Source of the DNA: CAWDLX01 sp963753485
Lineage (GTDB): Bacteria; Actinomycetota; Actinomycetes; Mycobacteriales; Micromonosporaceae
Length of the DNA stretch: 64,000 bases
Assembly (NCBI GenBank): GCA_963753485.1
Contig: CAVWCL010000009.1
Location: forward strand, 186,001-250,000
Reading direction: 5' to 3'
In this document: positions 1 to 10,189 of the stretch, one piece after another
Layout: each line of letters opens with the position of its first letter
How positions within the stretch are numbered: position 1 is the stretch's first letter
The notes under the pieces: generated by a model
What the model was told of the DNA's origin: nothing
What the model saw: only the letters and a program-made list of their open reading frames with translations
The model's database searches: none
Made by a program: the position numbers and the translations under genes

Positions 1-1173
1 GACCCCGACGCGATGACCACATGGTCACCACCGGTCTCCGCGCGGCTCCTGCGTGGCCTGGTCGAGCCGTTCCTCGACCGGTACCCGGAGGCGGTGTTCG
101 AACTGTCCGGCGGCATGGACAGCCGGATGGCCCTCGCCGCGCTGCCGGCGGCCAAGCGCGTGGGTGTACGTGCCTTCACCCTCGCTGAACCGGACAGCGC
201 GGACGCCCGGGTGGCGGCCGAGATCGCTGCGATGAATCAGCTGAGACACCAGGTGGTCGACCTGAGCGGCCTCGCCGGGCTGGATCCGGCGGAGGCGCAT
301 CGACGGGTGCTCGACGCGGCGGTTCGGCACGACTGCAGCGGCAATCCGGTGACCCTGGCCGCGTACGAGTGGGCCGAGGAGAAGGTGGAGCCGGGCGTGC
401 GGATCACCGGCCAGGCCGGCGAGATGATCCGTGGACTGTACTTTCTCGAGCCCCGCAGCCGGCACGTCACCGTCGCGCACGCGGACCGGTTCACGCGCTG
501 GTGGTTCACCCGCAACGAGGCCATCCCGTCGGGCTGCCTGGCGCCGGACTTCGCGGCTCTGTCGAGGCTCGCGTTGCGCGACCAGATCCGGGCCGTTTTC
601 GCAGGCTACGAGATGGAATGGCGGGCGGCGCGGGATCAGTTCCTGCTCCGTGAGCGGGTACACCGCTGGGCCGGCATTACCTATACGGGCGCGTGTCTTA
701 GCCGGATCATCAGCTCCCCCTTCTTCGACATCCGCTTCCTGCGGATGTGTTGGGCGATCCCGCCCGCCGTGAAGGTCTCGTCCGGCTACGCGGCCCGGAT
801 GCTCGAAGTGCTCGATTCTGATCTGGCCCGCACGCCTCTCACCTCGGGACTTCGACCCACGTCGTTTCCCCGCACGCTCGGCCTGTACCGGCCAGGAAAG
901 GTGCTGAGTGCCATCAGCCGCAAGGTCGTACAACAGGTTCGGCCCGTCAACCGACCGCCGGCGGGAGCGAGTGTTCTCGCCGCCAAGGTGGTCGACCATT
1001 GGCGGGCGAACCCCCACCTGCTCGCGGAGACGGCCAAGTCCGGCTTTCTGCGGGAGGACTGGCTGGCCGCGTTGCCCGACGGCGGCCAACGGGTTCCGGC
1101 CGCGACTGTCGGGTTGCTGGCGAACCTGCAGGCGGCGGGAGCCGCGGGGATCACCGCACGGTGGCCTCACTGA
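1..1173 (+). CDS. Asparagine synthase-like amidotransferase domain protein, 5'-truncated by window edge
   Basis: The reading frame is open from the first base, so the gene probably starts upstream; the first ATG is at 13. The visible part is the ATP-pyrophosphatase (synthetase) half of an AsnB-like enzyme: the PP-loop motif SGGMDS lies about 20 residues into the domain and is followed by the expected alternating helix/strand pattern. An N-terminal glutaminase domain, if present, is outside the window. Such proteins are common in actinobacterial glycan and natural-product clusters, where they amidate a carboxyl group. Its place just before a Wzz-like and a polymerase gene suggests it modifies a sugar acid or precursor of the same polymer. 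The substrate cannot be read from the sequence. Confidence 0.75.
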   Translation, partial: DPDAMTTWSPPVSARLLRGLVEPFLDRYPEAVFELSGGMDSRMALAALPAAKRVGVRAFTLAEPDSADARVAAEIAAMNQLRHQVVDLSGLAGLDPAEAHRRVLDAAVRHDCSGNPVTLAAYEWAEEKVEPGVRITGQAGEMIRGLYFLEPRSRHVTVAHADRFTRWWFTRNEAIPSGCLAPDFAALSRLALRDQIRAVFAGYEMEWRAARDQFLLRERVHRWAGITYTGACLSRIISSPFFDIRFLRMCWAIPPAVKVSSGYAARMLEVLDSDLARTPLTSGLRPTSFPRTLGLYRPGKVLSAISRKVVQQVRPVNRPPAGASVLAAKVVDHWRANPHLLAETAKSGFLREDWLAALPDGGQRVPAATVGLLANLQAAGAAGITARWPH

Positions 1174-1327
1174 GCCTGCCCATGGTGTCAGCATGCCGAC
1201 TGACCGATCTCGTCCGACCATCGGCTGCACCTGTTTGCTCTGCTAGCGTTGCGTTCGCCGACGTTGCTAAAGGCTCCGCGGGCGGTGCACACTGACCGCA
1301 CGCAGCCGGCGCGACCGTGGTCGAGCC

Positions 1328-2389
1328 GTGACCGAGGTCACATCAACGCCAGCAATCGCATCGACCGAGAGGGTCTCTGTGGATCTCTGGGATCTCACCA
1401 GACTGCTGTTTCGGCGGTGGTATCTGGCCGTGCCGATGCTCGTCGTGACGTTGGCTGCGGTCGGCTTCACCGCGGCGACCGTGAAGCCGGACTACAGCGC
1501 GACCGGCTACGTCCAACTGATTCCGCCGACGGTCAGCCCCGACGCTGCCGAGCGTAGCGGCCGCACCCCCAACCCCTGGGCACAACTCGGCGTCGATGCC
1601 CTCGGCCGCGCGGCCATCATCAAGGTCCAGGATCCGACGGTGGTCGAGCAGCTGGTCCGGTCCGGGTACAGCGAGAGCTTCACCATCGGCCAGGACGGCG
1701 GCTCACCGGTACTGACCGTCGAGGCGATCGGGCGTACCCCGGAGCAGGCCAGCGCAACGGTGCGGCAGGTCATCGTCCAGCTGACCGATGCGATGGCCAC
1801 TGAGCAGGCGAACTACCGGGTGGCGAGCCAGGACGCGATCACCGCCATCGTGCTGAACGACGGCAGCCACGCCGAAGCGGTCACCTCGAAGCCCAAGCGG
1901 GCGTTGATCGCCGTGTCCGCTGTCGGCCTCCTGCTCACCGCGGCGTTGACCATCGGTGTGGACGCGCTCCTGCGCCGTCGGCTGCGCCAGCGCCTCGCCA
2001 CCGCCGACGAGATGGATGCGGTCGAGGATCGGCGCCCGAGCCGCCGCTCGGACATGGGCGCCCCGATGCGCTCGCGCCCGAGCTCCCCGCCCGCCCGACC
2101 ACCGGCGCTCAGTGGCGGGCAGTGGTCATCGACGACCACCGATACCGGCGAGCATCCGTTGTACACTCCCCAACCGGTCGGAACGACCGGTCCTGGCGGC
2201 CCATCGGTCAATGTGGAGTACCGCGGCGACCGCAACGGAACCGCCGGCACCATGCACGACCCGTCGGAACCGGGGCGGGGTGAGGGCTCACGGCCGCAGC
2301 CACCTGGGCGCACGGACACGGATGTCACGATCATCCTGCCGCCAAGCGTCAGCAGCGGCATGCGTAAGGACGGGAGATCCTCGCGTTGA
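1328..2389 (+). CDS. Wzz-like polysaccharide chain-length/co-polymerase protein
   Basis: This 353-residue protein starts at a GTG without a clear Shine-Dalgarno sequence. It has a short cytoplasmic N-terminus, a membrane helix at about residues 31-52, an extracytoplasmic region of about 140 residues, a second helix at about 192-212 and a long proline- and arginine-rich cytoplasmic tail. That is the two-helix topology of Wzz/polysaccharide co-polymerase proteins, with no Walker A motif and so no fused tyrosine kinase. Its end overlaps the next gene (TTGA), an O-antigen polymerase/ligase-type protein, so translation is probably coupled. The family assignment rests on topology and context rather than a catalytic motif. 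Confidence 0.7.
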   Translation: MTEVTSTPAIASTERVSVDLWDLTRLLFRRWYLAVPMLVVTLAAVGFTAATVKPDYSATGYVQLIPPTVSPDAAERSGRTPNPWAQLGVDALGRAAIIKVQDPTVVEQLVRSGYSESFTIGQDGGSPVLTVEAIGRTPEQASATVRQVIVQLTDAMATEQANYRVASQDAITAIVLNDGSHAEAVTSKPKRALIAVSAVGLLLTAALTIGVDALLRRRLRQRLATADEMDAVEDRRPSRRSDMGAPMRSRPSSPPARPPALSGGQWSSTTTDTGEHPLYTPQPVGTTGPGGPSVNVEYRGDRNGTAGTMHDPSEPGRGEGSRPQPPGRTDTDVTIILPPSVSSGMRKDGRSSR

Positions 2390-3774
2390 TCGGCGGCTGG
2401 ACGCATCCAGCTGACCTGGAGCCGTCGCTGGTATCGGCGCGAACCTACGCGAGCCGCCGGGGGCACCTCACCATCGACGCCGCCCAGCTGCTGGTTGTCA
2501 TGGTCTGGCTGCTCTTCCTGCTGCCGGCGAATCTGATCATCCCGGAGCTGACCGACGTCGGCCGTCCGGCCACCGTCGTCTGCCTGCTGATGTGGTGTTG
2601 GTGGATCTTCACCCGGCTCAGCCAACGGTTCGTCATGACCGGGCCACAGCCGATGCGGTGGATGACGCTGGTGTTCATGCTCTCCTGCCTCGCCTCCTAC
2701 GCGGCCGGCTACCTACGCGGCCTCACGACGCTTGAGGCGAACGCCGCCGACCGGACCATGATCTCCGCATTGGAGTTCACCGGAGTCATCCTCATCGCGG
2801 CCGACGGGCTGGCCAACTGGGACCGGTTCAACCGCGTCCTGCGGGTCCTTGTCTGGTGCTCGGGCATCATGGCGTTCATCGGCATCCTGCAGTCCGCCTT
2901 CCAGATCGACCTGACCTCGTACATCGTGGTTCCCGGTCTGCAAGTCAAGGGCGCCTTCGCCGGCTTCGACGAGCGGGGTGACGCCGGGCTCTTCCGGGTC
3001 GCCAGCACCGCAACGCATTACATCGAGTTCAGCACGGTCATGGCGATGGCCCTACCGTTTGCGATCCACTACGCCCGCTTCGCGCCGGTGAAGTTGCACC
3101 GGCGGTTGTTTCTGGTCGTCGCTTTCATGATCGGTGTGGCCATTCCACTCGCCATCTCCCGGACCGGGATCGTCGCTTTGGTGGCGGTGTTGGTCGCGTT
3201 GATACCGGTGTGGGGTTGGCGGATGCGCTATAACGTGGGCCTGCTGCTGCTGGGGGTGGCGAGCGCGCTCATGGTGGTACGACCCGGCCTGCTGGGAACC
3301 CTGAGGTCGATGTTCACCAACACCTCGAACGACGACAGCATCCAGGGTCGGACCGAGCGCTACGGCATCGTCTTCCATTACTTCTCCGAGCGGCCCCTGT
3401 TGGGCCGGGGCACCGGCACCCTGGTGTCGCCCCAGTACCTGATCCTCGACAATCAGTGGCTGGGCACCCTGGTCAGCACCGGTCTGCTCGGTGTGGCCGC
3501 GCTGGCCGTCCTGCACATCGGCGCGATCGTGCTCGCCGTGAAGGCGCTGCGCCGCTCGACGTCGGAAGAGACCCGGCACATGTGCGCCGCGTTGATCGGG
3601 GCCCAACTCGCGGGGATCGTCGTCGGCTTCACCTTCGACTCGCTCGCATTCTCGACGTACGCGACGATGATCTCGCTGCTGATCGGATGCTGCGGCGCGG
3701 TCTGGCGATTCACCCACCCGACCCGCACCGTGCGGACGTCAACGGTTCGGAGGTTCCCCGAGTGGCAAGCGTAG
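2386..3774 (+). CDS. O-antigen ligase/polymerase (Wzy/WaaL-like) membrane protein
   Basis: This is a 462-residue polytopic membrane protein with roughly ten to twelve hydrophobic segments. It has a long extracytoplasmic stretch after the fourth or fifth helix and the loop pattern (RTG followed by hydrophobic helices, then a GRGTGT-type loop near residues 340-350) seen in the O-antigen ligase/polymerase superfamily. It probably joins lipid-linked repeat units on the outer face of the membrane. The TTG start at 2386 overlaps the stop of the Wzz-like gene, and its own stop lies inside the next glycosyltransferase gene. The three genes therefore form one translationally coupled unit. Confidence 0.8.
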   Translation: MIGGWTHPADLEPSLVSARTYASRRGHLTIDAAQLLVVMVWLLFLLPANLIIPELTDVGRPATVVCLLMWCWWIFTRLSQRFVMTGPQPMRWMTLVFMLSCLASYAAGYLRGLTTLEANAADRTMISALEFTGVILIAADGLANWDRFNRVLRVLVWCSGIMAFIGILQSAFQIDLTSYIVVPGLQVKGAFAGFDERGDAGLFRVASTATHYIEFSTVMAMALPFAIHYARFAPVKLHRRLFLVVAFMIGVAIPLAISRTGIVALVAVLVALIPVWGWRMRYNVGLLLLGVASALMVVRPGLLGTLRSMFTNTSNDDSIQGRTERYGIVFHYFSERPLLGRGTGTLVSPQYLILDNQWLGTLVSTGLLGVAALAVLHIGAIVLAVKALRRSTSEETRHMCAALIGAQLAGIVVGFTFDSLAFSTYATMISLLIGCCGAVWRFTHPTRTVRTSTVRRFPEWQA

Positions 3775-4565
3775 TGATCGCCGCGCACAACGAGGCGGCG
3801 GTCATCGGTCGCTGCCTGGACGCACTCATGCCGTACGTGGCCGAGGTCATCGTGGTCGCGAACGGCTGCACGGACGACACCGCCGCCATCGCCCGGCGCC
3901 AGGGGGCGACCGTGATCGAGCGGCCGGAGGCGTCCAAGGCGGGTGCGCTCAATGCGGGCGACCGTGCCGCTTCGACGTTTCCGCGCCTGTTCATCGATGC
4001 CGACGTCGTGCTCAAGCCGGGTGCGGTCGCCGCGCTGACGAGGGCGCTGGAGCACTCGGGTGCCCTGGCCGCGGTTCCGTTGCGCCGGCTCGATCTCGCC
4101 GGCCGACCGTGGCTCGTGCGCGGCTACCACGCCATCCACTCACGCCTGCCCGCGTCCAGGAACGGACTGTACGGACGTGGCGTGATTGCGTTGTCCGCCG
4201 CCGGGCGGGCCCGGTTCGGCGAATTTCCGGCGATGGTCGCCGACGATCTCTTCCTGGATTCGCTGTACCGCGCGCAAGAAAGAATCATCGTTGAGGACGC
4301 CGCGGTCACGGTGGCCGCGCCGACGCGGACCGGCGATCTGCTGAGACGCTTGACGCGGGTGCGTGCCGGCAACGCTCAGATGCGCCAGTCGAGCAGTCAG
4401 GTCCGCCGCTCGCGCCGGCTGTCCTGGCTGACCGACGTGGTCGTGCCGGCGCCATGGCTGGCGCCCGCGGCAGCCTGCTACGTCGCGATCACCGCCATCG
4501 CCGCCGTGCAGGCCCGGCGTCGACCGACTGATCCCTGGGGACGAGACGACTCGACCCGCGCCTGA
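3762..4565 (+). CDS. Family 2 glycosyltransferase
   Basis: I place the start at the GTG at 3762, which has GGAGG at 3748-3752 and begins directly with the GT-A strand (VVIAAHNEAAV). The upstream frame is open but has no family similarity. The protein is about 267 residues with the nucleotide-binding N-terminus, a metal-binding DAD in a FIDAD context near residue 70, and one or two hydrophobic segments at the C-terminus that would hold it on the membrane. It overlaps the polymerase stop by 13 nt. It probably transfers a sugar from an NDP-sugar onto a lipid-linked acceptor on the cytoplasmic side; donor and acceptor are unknown. Confidence 0.85.
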   Translation: MASVVIAAHNEAAVIGRCLDALMPYVAEVIVVANGCTDDTAAIARRQGATVIERPEASKAGALNAGDRAASTFPRLFIDADVVLKPGAVAALTRALEHSGALAAVPLRRLDLAGRPWLVRGYHAIHSRLPASRNGLYGRGVIALSAAGRARFGEFPAMVADDLFLDSLYRAQERIIVEDAAVTVAAPTRTGDLLRRLTRVRAGNAQMRQSSSQVRRSRRLSWLTDVVVPAPWLAPAAACYVAITAIAAVQARRRPTDPWGRDDSTRA

Positions 4566-4615
4566 CGCGCTGTGCGGCGACCCCGCTGGTCGGGTGTCCG
4601 TTCGCCGGTAACGGC

Positions 4616-5681
4616 TCAGCTCGCCGGTTTGACCGCGCCCGAGCCGTCCTGCCAGGCGTTGCCGGACCACACATTGCCGGTGTTACCGGAGTAGAACGCG
4701 GTGACCGGTCCGTAGCTGCCGCAGCCGGAGTGGAACTTCTTGCCGAACAGGTTGTCGATGTAGCGGATGTTGGTGCCTTGTGGGCCGCCGCCGTAGGTGC
4801 AGTAGCCATCGATCGCGTTGAACAGGTTGTTCTGCACCAGCACATCGTTGAGCGTCGGTTCGTCGTACAGCGACAGTGCCGACGAGCAGACCTGCTGCTG
4901 GCCCGGCAGGCGGTTGCACTGGATGTTGTTGTGGATGATCCGACTGTGGTTGCCCTGACCCTGGCCTTCGCCGATGCCGGCGCCGTGCGACCCGGGCGTC
5001 ATAACGAAATCGTGGGTCCACGAGTCGACGACGCTGGCGTTGTCTCCCACGTGGATGCCCGTGCCGGTGTGGTGGACATCGCAACGCAGGCAGCTGAAGT
5101 TGGCGCCGCCGATGGCCGACCGGTCGGGGCTCTTGTTGTCGGCTTCCTCGATCTCGACGTCGATCATCGTCAAGTGCCGGTAGTCATACCCGTTGGACCA
5201 ATGTGGATCGACAGTCCCGTGGATGTGCGATCGCTTGATCGTGACGTTGGCGCCCTTGACGACCACGCCGTCGGAGAACAGGCACTTGTCGAAGGTCACG
5301 TTGGACTTGTCGATGAAGCCGTTGCAGGAGTGCAGCTTGACCCCGGTGTGTCGCCAGCCGGTGCAATCGGGGCCGGGAAAGGAGGGAAAAGCTGCGCAGG
5401 CCGATCCGTACCTGGTGGTGGTCGGGGGGGCGGGTCGTCGGTGCGGCCGACGCGCTGGGCTTCGACGACGCCGTGGCCGGCCCACCCGAGGTCACCGAAG
5501 GGCTACCAGTGGCGGTGGTGGCCGTCTGCGCGTCCGTTCGGCCGAGCGCGGAGTGATCGAGAGTCCCGACGATAACGGCGACCGCGCCGGCGAGAACGGC
5601 CAGAATCGCAATCAGCAGTCCGAAGCGAGACGGTCCCGAGAAGCGACGTCCCTTGGACGTCGCACGAGGACTGATACTCAT
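4616..5681 (-). CDS. Membrane-anchored right-handed beta-helix protein, frameshifted at a 7-base homopolymer
   Basis: The protein is read in two frames. The first (from ATG 5681) gives a basic N-terminus, a signal/anchor helix at about residues 21-41 and an Ala/Thr/Ser/Pro-rich linker. The second, ending at 4616, gives about 270 residues of short repeated beta-strand turns with Asn- and Cys-rich ends, as in parallel beta-helix proteins of the pectate-lyase fold. The frames meet at a run of seven C (G at about 5424-5430 on the plus strand). The total span of 1066 nt is one base too long for a single frame, so one extra base in this run explains it, giving about 354 residues. The fold suits polysaccharide binding or cleavage outside the cell. 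It converges on the GT2 gene upstream. Confidence 0.7.
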
Positions 5682-5843
5682 ATGCGGGCTGCCTTCTTCG
5701 GTGCGGCTTTCGTCAGCGCGTCAAGGCATCGTACCCGTCGAGGATGAGACGACGCCGCGCTACCCGCCGCGATTGTGGGTGATCAAGGCGCATTGCCTGA
5801 TATGTCTATATCGATCATCGTCGACGCCGCACGGAGCGGTCGT

Positions 5844-6963
5844 TCAGTCGCGTAGCATCCGGGTGATCGCCGTCACCGCCTCCCGCCCGGCCCGATCCCA
5901 CGAATAGTGCTCCCGGGTCTCGTCCGCGGCTGCGGCACATCGGGCATACAGCGAGTCGTCAGCCAGCGTCTTGACGATCACCTCCGCGAGGGCGGCCGGA
6001 TCGTCGGAGTCCACCAGATCGCCGTTGACACCCGGCTTGACGATCTCCGGCATGGCCAGCGCGTTGCGCGCGATACAGGGCAACCCCCGCGCCAGGGCCT
6101 CGCAGAACACAATGCCGAACGCCTCCTGGCGGCTCGGCATGACGAAAAGTCATGTGTGTCATACATCTCGGCTACCTCAGCAAGTGGTCGGTTGCCGAGA
6201 AACGGACGCCGTCCGGAATGTCTCCGGGCAATGGCCATTGGGTCGGCCCGACAACGGTAAGGGTGATGTCGCGGTCCACGTCGCGGCGAAGGATTGCCAG
6301 CGCCGCCACGACCAGGTCGCCGGCCTTGCGGCGAAATCCCCCCGACCGACGATGAGCTCCGCCGGCGGGGCCCCGCGCGCAGGGGCCGCAGTGCTCACAG
6401 TCTCCACAGCGGAGCTGCCAGGATTCACCACGGCCACTTTCCGCGCCGGTAACCCGGTCACCTCGATCAGGCTCCGGGCGAGCCAATGACTCATCGCGAT
6501 GACACCGGTCGCGGGCTCGTAGATCAGTCGCTGGCGGTCCCGACGGCGCCGCAACGCGATGGACGAGATGTCCACCCGTGGCCAAGCGGGCCGCCTCGCG
6601 CTACTGCATCAGCGCGTCGAAGCTCATGTCCTGATATACGAAGTACGGCAGAGCCGGCCGGGGCGAGGTCCTGTATCTCGAGTACCGCGTCGCAGTCCTC
6701 GCGAACCGCCTGCGGGGAGCTGGCCCGCTGGCTGATCGCGTCGGTGAGTCGCGACTGCTGCCACAGCGTGACAGGCCGCCACCGCGCCACCGGGTATGCA
6801 ACGCCCGCAGACCGAGCTGAACTGGCCGGGACAGCCGCACCCCGACGTCGACCATGTCGCCGTAGCGTCGCATCGCGGCGCGAAGATGCCATGGCGTGTG
6901 CGACCAGGTCGCGGCCGGATTCCGGTCCCACAGACAGGCGAATCCGATGCGTGGTCCGGTCAC
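5844..6963 (-). pseudogene. Family 4 (GT-B) glycosyltransferase, broken by several frameshifts
   Basis: Successive pieces in different minus-strand frames join into one GT4 protein of about 373 residues. The N-terminus begins RIGFACLWDRNPAATWSHTP from GTG 6963. A middle piece (IYEPATGVIAMSHWLARSL) leads to the VAVVNPG turn, then a segment with TLTVVGPTQWPLPGD. The intact C-terminal part starts MPSRQEAFGIVFCEALARG, the donor-binding E-x7-E region, and runs to the stop at 5844. At least five indels are needed, around 6145, 6180, 6330 and between 6620 and 6770. Motifs between them are undamaged, so sequence error is as likely as true decay. If intact, it is a retaining glycosyltransferase of the glycan cluster. 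Confidence 0.75.
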
Positions 6964-7170
6964 GGGCGACTCCGTTCCTGGGGTGTCGCGGGCGGTGTGG
7001 CCAGCCGTGATTCTTGCCACCGGCCGCGCGCGGCACTGTCGGGAACCGACCACGACCCTGCGACAGCCGTCATCTCGGTGCGCACCGTGGTACTACTGTG
7101 CCACCGGTCGGCACCGAACCCCAGGTCGAGATCGTCGCCAGCGCCGCCACCGGAAGCGACGAGGAGACCG

Positions 7171-8146
7171 ATGACCCAGGTGGACCGGTCTAGCACAAGC
7201 GCGGACCCAACCGCGTCGAGGCGACGTCGTCCGGGTACGCAGCCGCGAGGAGATCCTGGCCACCCTCGACAGACGGGCGATCGACGCGCTACCGTTCATG
7301 CCGGAGATGCTCAAGTACTGCGGCGAGACGTTGACGGTCTGGTCCCGTGCCGACAAAGATGTGAGACGTCGGAGTGGACCGGCAACCGGCGGATGAGAAG
7401 ACGGTCCACCTGCTCGGGGCCCGTTGCGACGGCAGCGCTCATGGTGGTTGCCAGGCCGGCTGCATGCTGTTCTGGCGGGAGGAATGGCTCGAGTGGCCCA
7501 ACGAGCCGGGCAACGCCATCACGCCACCGCGCTCGGGACGGCGCACCGGTGGCCACGCCGGAGACGCTCCCCGCGGCCACCCAGCCCGGGGACCCGGACG
7601 ATCCATGTACCGTGCCAGGCGACCGAGCATTCCGCGCCTCGACCCCGATGCCGAGGCACAACTACACCCAGTACGTCACGACGTGCGCATCCGCAACGTC
7701 AGTACCGCGATGGTCATCCGCGGGCTGGTCATCCTCGTGTTCAAGAAGTTCCAGCGGCTCACCAGGTTCCTCCCGATGGTTGCGCGTCCGCGCCGGCCAG
7801 GACTACCCTTCATCGTGAGCCGACCGGCACCGGCGAGCGGATACCAGCGCTCGACCTGCAGCCCGGTGACCTCGTCGAGGTCAAGTCCAAGGAGGAGATC
7901 CTGGCCACCCTCGGCCCGGACCAGCGCAACCGGAACATGCGCTTCGACGAGGAGATGCTGCCGTACTGCGGGCGCCGGGCCCGGGTGGTGCAGGAAGGTC
8001 GGCAGATCCTGGACGAGAACAGGGAAGATGATCAAGTTGGCCGATTGCTGGTGCTCGAGGACGTCATCTGTCTCGGGCTGTACAAGCGTTTCTGCCAGCG
8101 GGCGATCACGCCGTACTGGCGCTCCGGCTGGCTGCGCAAGGTCTGA
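7171..8146 (+). pseudogene. Two-module cysteine-containing protein of glycan clusters, frameshifted
   Basis: The gene can be rebuilt only by changing frame about six times. It then gives about 325 residues with two related modules. Module 1 (about 7225-7500) has VRSREEILATLD, FMPEMLKYCGE and a Cys cluster in RCDGSAHGGCQAGC followed by FWREEWLEW. Module 2 (about 7860-8146) has VKSKEEILATLG, FDEEMLPYCGR, a DE turn, a GLYKRFCQRA stretch and ends PYWRSGWLRKV. I know this arrangement from unnamed proteins encoded in bacterial polysaccharide loci but know no assigned function. The conserved Cys residues suggest metal binding. ATG 7171 is a plausible start, divergent from the GT4 gene. Confidence 0.6.
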
Positions 8147-8221
8147 GACGCCTTTCGACACCGCCGTCCGGGAGGAAGCCGCCGGACGAAGGCGAGATCG
8201 TGGCATCGGTCTGACGCGCCG

Positions 8222-9405
8222 GTGATTACGAAATTGCCTATATCAACCGCGCACGTGTGACGCGTGCGGCAGCGCCGCCCTTGTCCCGTTGGCCGATCTC
8301 GGGAACATCCCGGTGCTCTGCGGCGTGCACTGGGCGGACCGGTGGAGGCGGCGGCCAGCCCGACTGGCCGGATGGTGCTCGCCTCCTGCCCGTCCTGCGC
8401 GTACGTGCGGAACGTCGCGTTCGACCCGGCCATCATGGTCTACGACACCACGATGGACACGAACCTGCACCATTCACCGGCATTCCAGGCGTTCTCGGCC
8501 GAGCTCGTCAAGCACCTCGCCGACCGGTACCGGCTGGGCGGCAGGCGGATCCTCGACATCGGCTGCGGGCAGGGTGAGTTCCTTCGCGAGCTGTGCCACG
8601 GGCCGGCTGCACGGGGGACGGCTACGACGCGATGTACGCCGGAACGGTCGGCCCGGACGGCTCGGGTGCGGTGTTCCACAGCTGGCACGCCCCGCGCGGT
8701 GCCGGCCGCGACTTCGACATGTTCACCTCGCGCCACTGGTTCGAACACATCGACGATCCGTACGACTTCCTCGTGGATTCGCAAGAGCGCCGGCCCCCGG
8801 CCCGTCACCGGCTACGTCGAGGTGCCCGACGCCTGTTACGACCTGTCGATGCGGGCTGGGAGGTCATCTACCCCCACGTCTCGTACTTCGACGCGTATTC
8901 GTTCGTCCGGGTCGTCGAGCGGGCCGGCTCGCGGGTGGAGGCCACCGGGTGCACTTCTCCGGGATGTTCAGGTACATCGAGATCTCGGCCAACCGCGCGG
9001 GCCGGCCGCGTAGCGGAACGGCCGATCCGGCCGGGGGAGAGCGCGACCGCCAGCTCGCCTCGCTCGCCGGGTTCCCGAACCCCCACTCAGCGAGAGGTCC
9101 GGTTGGCAGGACCGGATAGCGAGGCCTGCTGGAGCCTGGGGCTCGGCCGGTACTGTGGGGGGCGGGATCCCGGGGCGTGCAATTCCTGACGTTCGCCGAC
9201 CCGGGGCGCCAGCTGGCCGCGGTCGTCGACGTCAATCCCCGCAAGTGGGGCCGCTACCTGCCGGTCACCGCGCATCGAGTCGACTCGCCAGCGGCACTCG
9301 AACGGCTGCGGCCGGCGGCCGTCATCATCACGAACCCGTCATACCGCGACGAAATCGCCGCGAGTCTGCGCGCCTCGGCGTGGCCGCCATGTGCTCGTCG
9401 CGTAG
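8222..9405 (+). pseudogene. SAM-dependent sugar C-methyltransferase-type protein, frameshifted
   Basis: Pieces in three plus-strand frames form one protein of about 390 residues with the three-part architecture of sugar C-methyltransferases. First comes an N-terminal zinc-binding motif starting CDACGS (8256). Then a class I Rossmann SAM-binding domain carries ILDIGCGQGEF at about 8548-8580, with HWFEHIDDPYDFL further on. Last comes the C-terminal domain with WGAGSRGVQFL at about 9155-9188 and VVDVNPRKWGRYLP. Frameshifts are needed near 8254, 8340, 8600, 8790, 8950, 9165 and 9385. It shares its architecture with the intact enzyme at 10975-12204. Either this is a low-quality stretch of sequence or the gene is recently dead. 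Confidence 0.7.
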
Positions 9406-9429
9406 CCGGCGCCGCCCCCCGGACCTCAC

Positions 9430-10064
9430 TCCCCCACCAAAGGCGCAGGACAGCCTTCGCGCCATCGAAGGCCTCGGCGTGCGCGCCCGGCATTCCATGC
9501 CGCGCAGCCGGGCAAGACCGAGGAAGACCTCGTCGTCCCACCAGTCGCGTGCCTCTGTGATGGGAATCAGGCGTGCAGGAGCTGCACCTTTCGCCGTGCG
9601 ACATCGTCCGGGAGCGGCAGGTACACATTGGGCCGAGCCAGGTCACCGTCCCACTTGGGGATCTCGTAGTGCAGCGAGAGCTGGAGCGGAACACGGTGGG
9701 CATCTGTTCAGCCAGAAGCCGGTGGTCCTGATGTGCGTCCTTGGGGCCGGGCAGAGGACAACATCCGGTGATAACTCGCCAGCCACGTCGTGCAGGTGTG
9801 CTTGACCTCTCCCCAGTGCGCGGGTAGCCGACCGTCGGCAAGCCGTGCAGCCGAAGGACAGCTCGGCATCCGGCAGGAAGGCGGATGCGGCCGCGCGGGC
9901 CTCGGCGTGCCGCTCGGGCGAACCGGTGAGCAGAACGTAGTGGACACGCACGCCGGGTGTGGCCGCTGCCACCGACAGGAGCAGGCCGCCCGCGGCGATC
10001 TCGATGTCGTCCGGATGCGCGCCAAGGGCGACAACCGATCGAACGCCGGTCAGCGAGAGCAGGA
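9430..10064 (-). pseudogene. PIG-L/LmbE family deacetylase, frameshifted
   Basis: The metal-binding signature ALGAHPDDIEIAAGG of PIG-L deacetylases is read on the minus strand at about 9985-10030. The second metal motif (HQDHRLLAEQ) appears about 100 residues later in another frame. At least two or three indels are needed, between about 9740 and 9870 and near the 3' end at about 9440, so both ends are approximate. Family members remove N-acetyl groups from GlcNAc-type substrates; here the enzyme would de-acetylate an amino sugar, perhaps a nucleotide sugar or lipid-linked unit of the glycan. It follows the nucleotidylyltransferase gene on the same strand. Confidence 0.65.
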
Positions 10065-10189
10065 CTACAGACGCCGCTGGACCGCGAGGGCGGCGGGCAT
10101 CGGGTCGGCGACGGCCACCAGGGCCCTGCCCCGCCGCATACGGCGCGGAGGGTCGCTGGCGCCGGCGCCCGCAGGGTCCCAGATGAGAT

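Noticed and set aside
4730..5575. Plus-strand frame of 281 codons over the beta-helix gene
   Set aside because: It is Val/Asp/Gly-rich antisense shadow; the minus strand carries the signal anchor and repeat turns.
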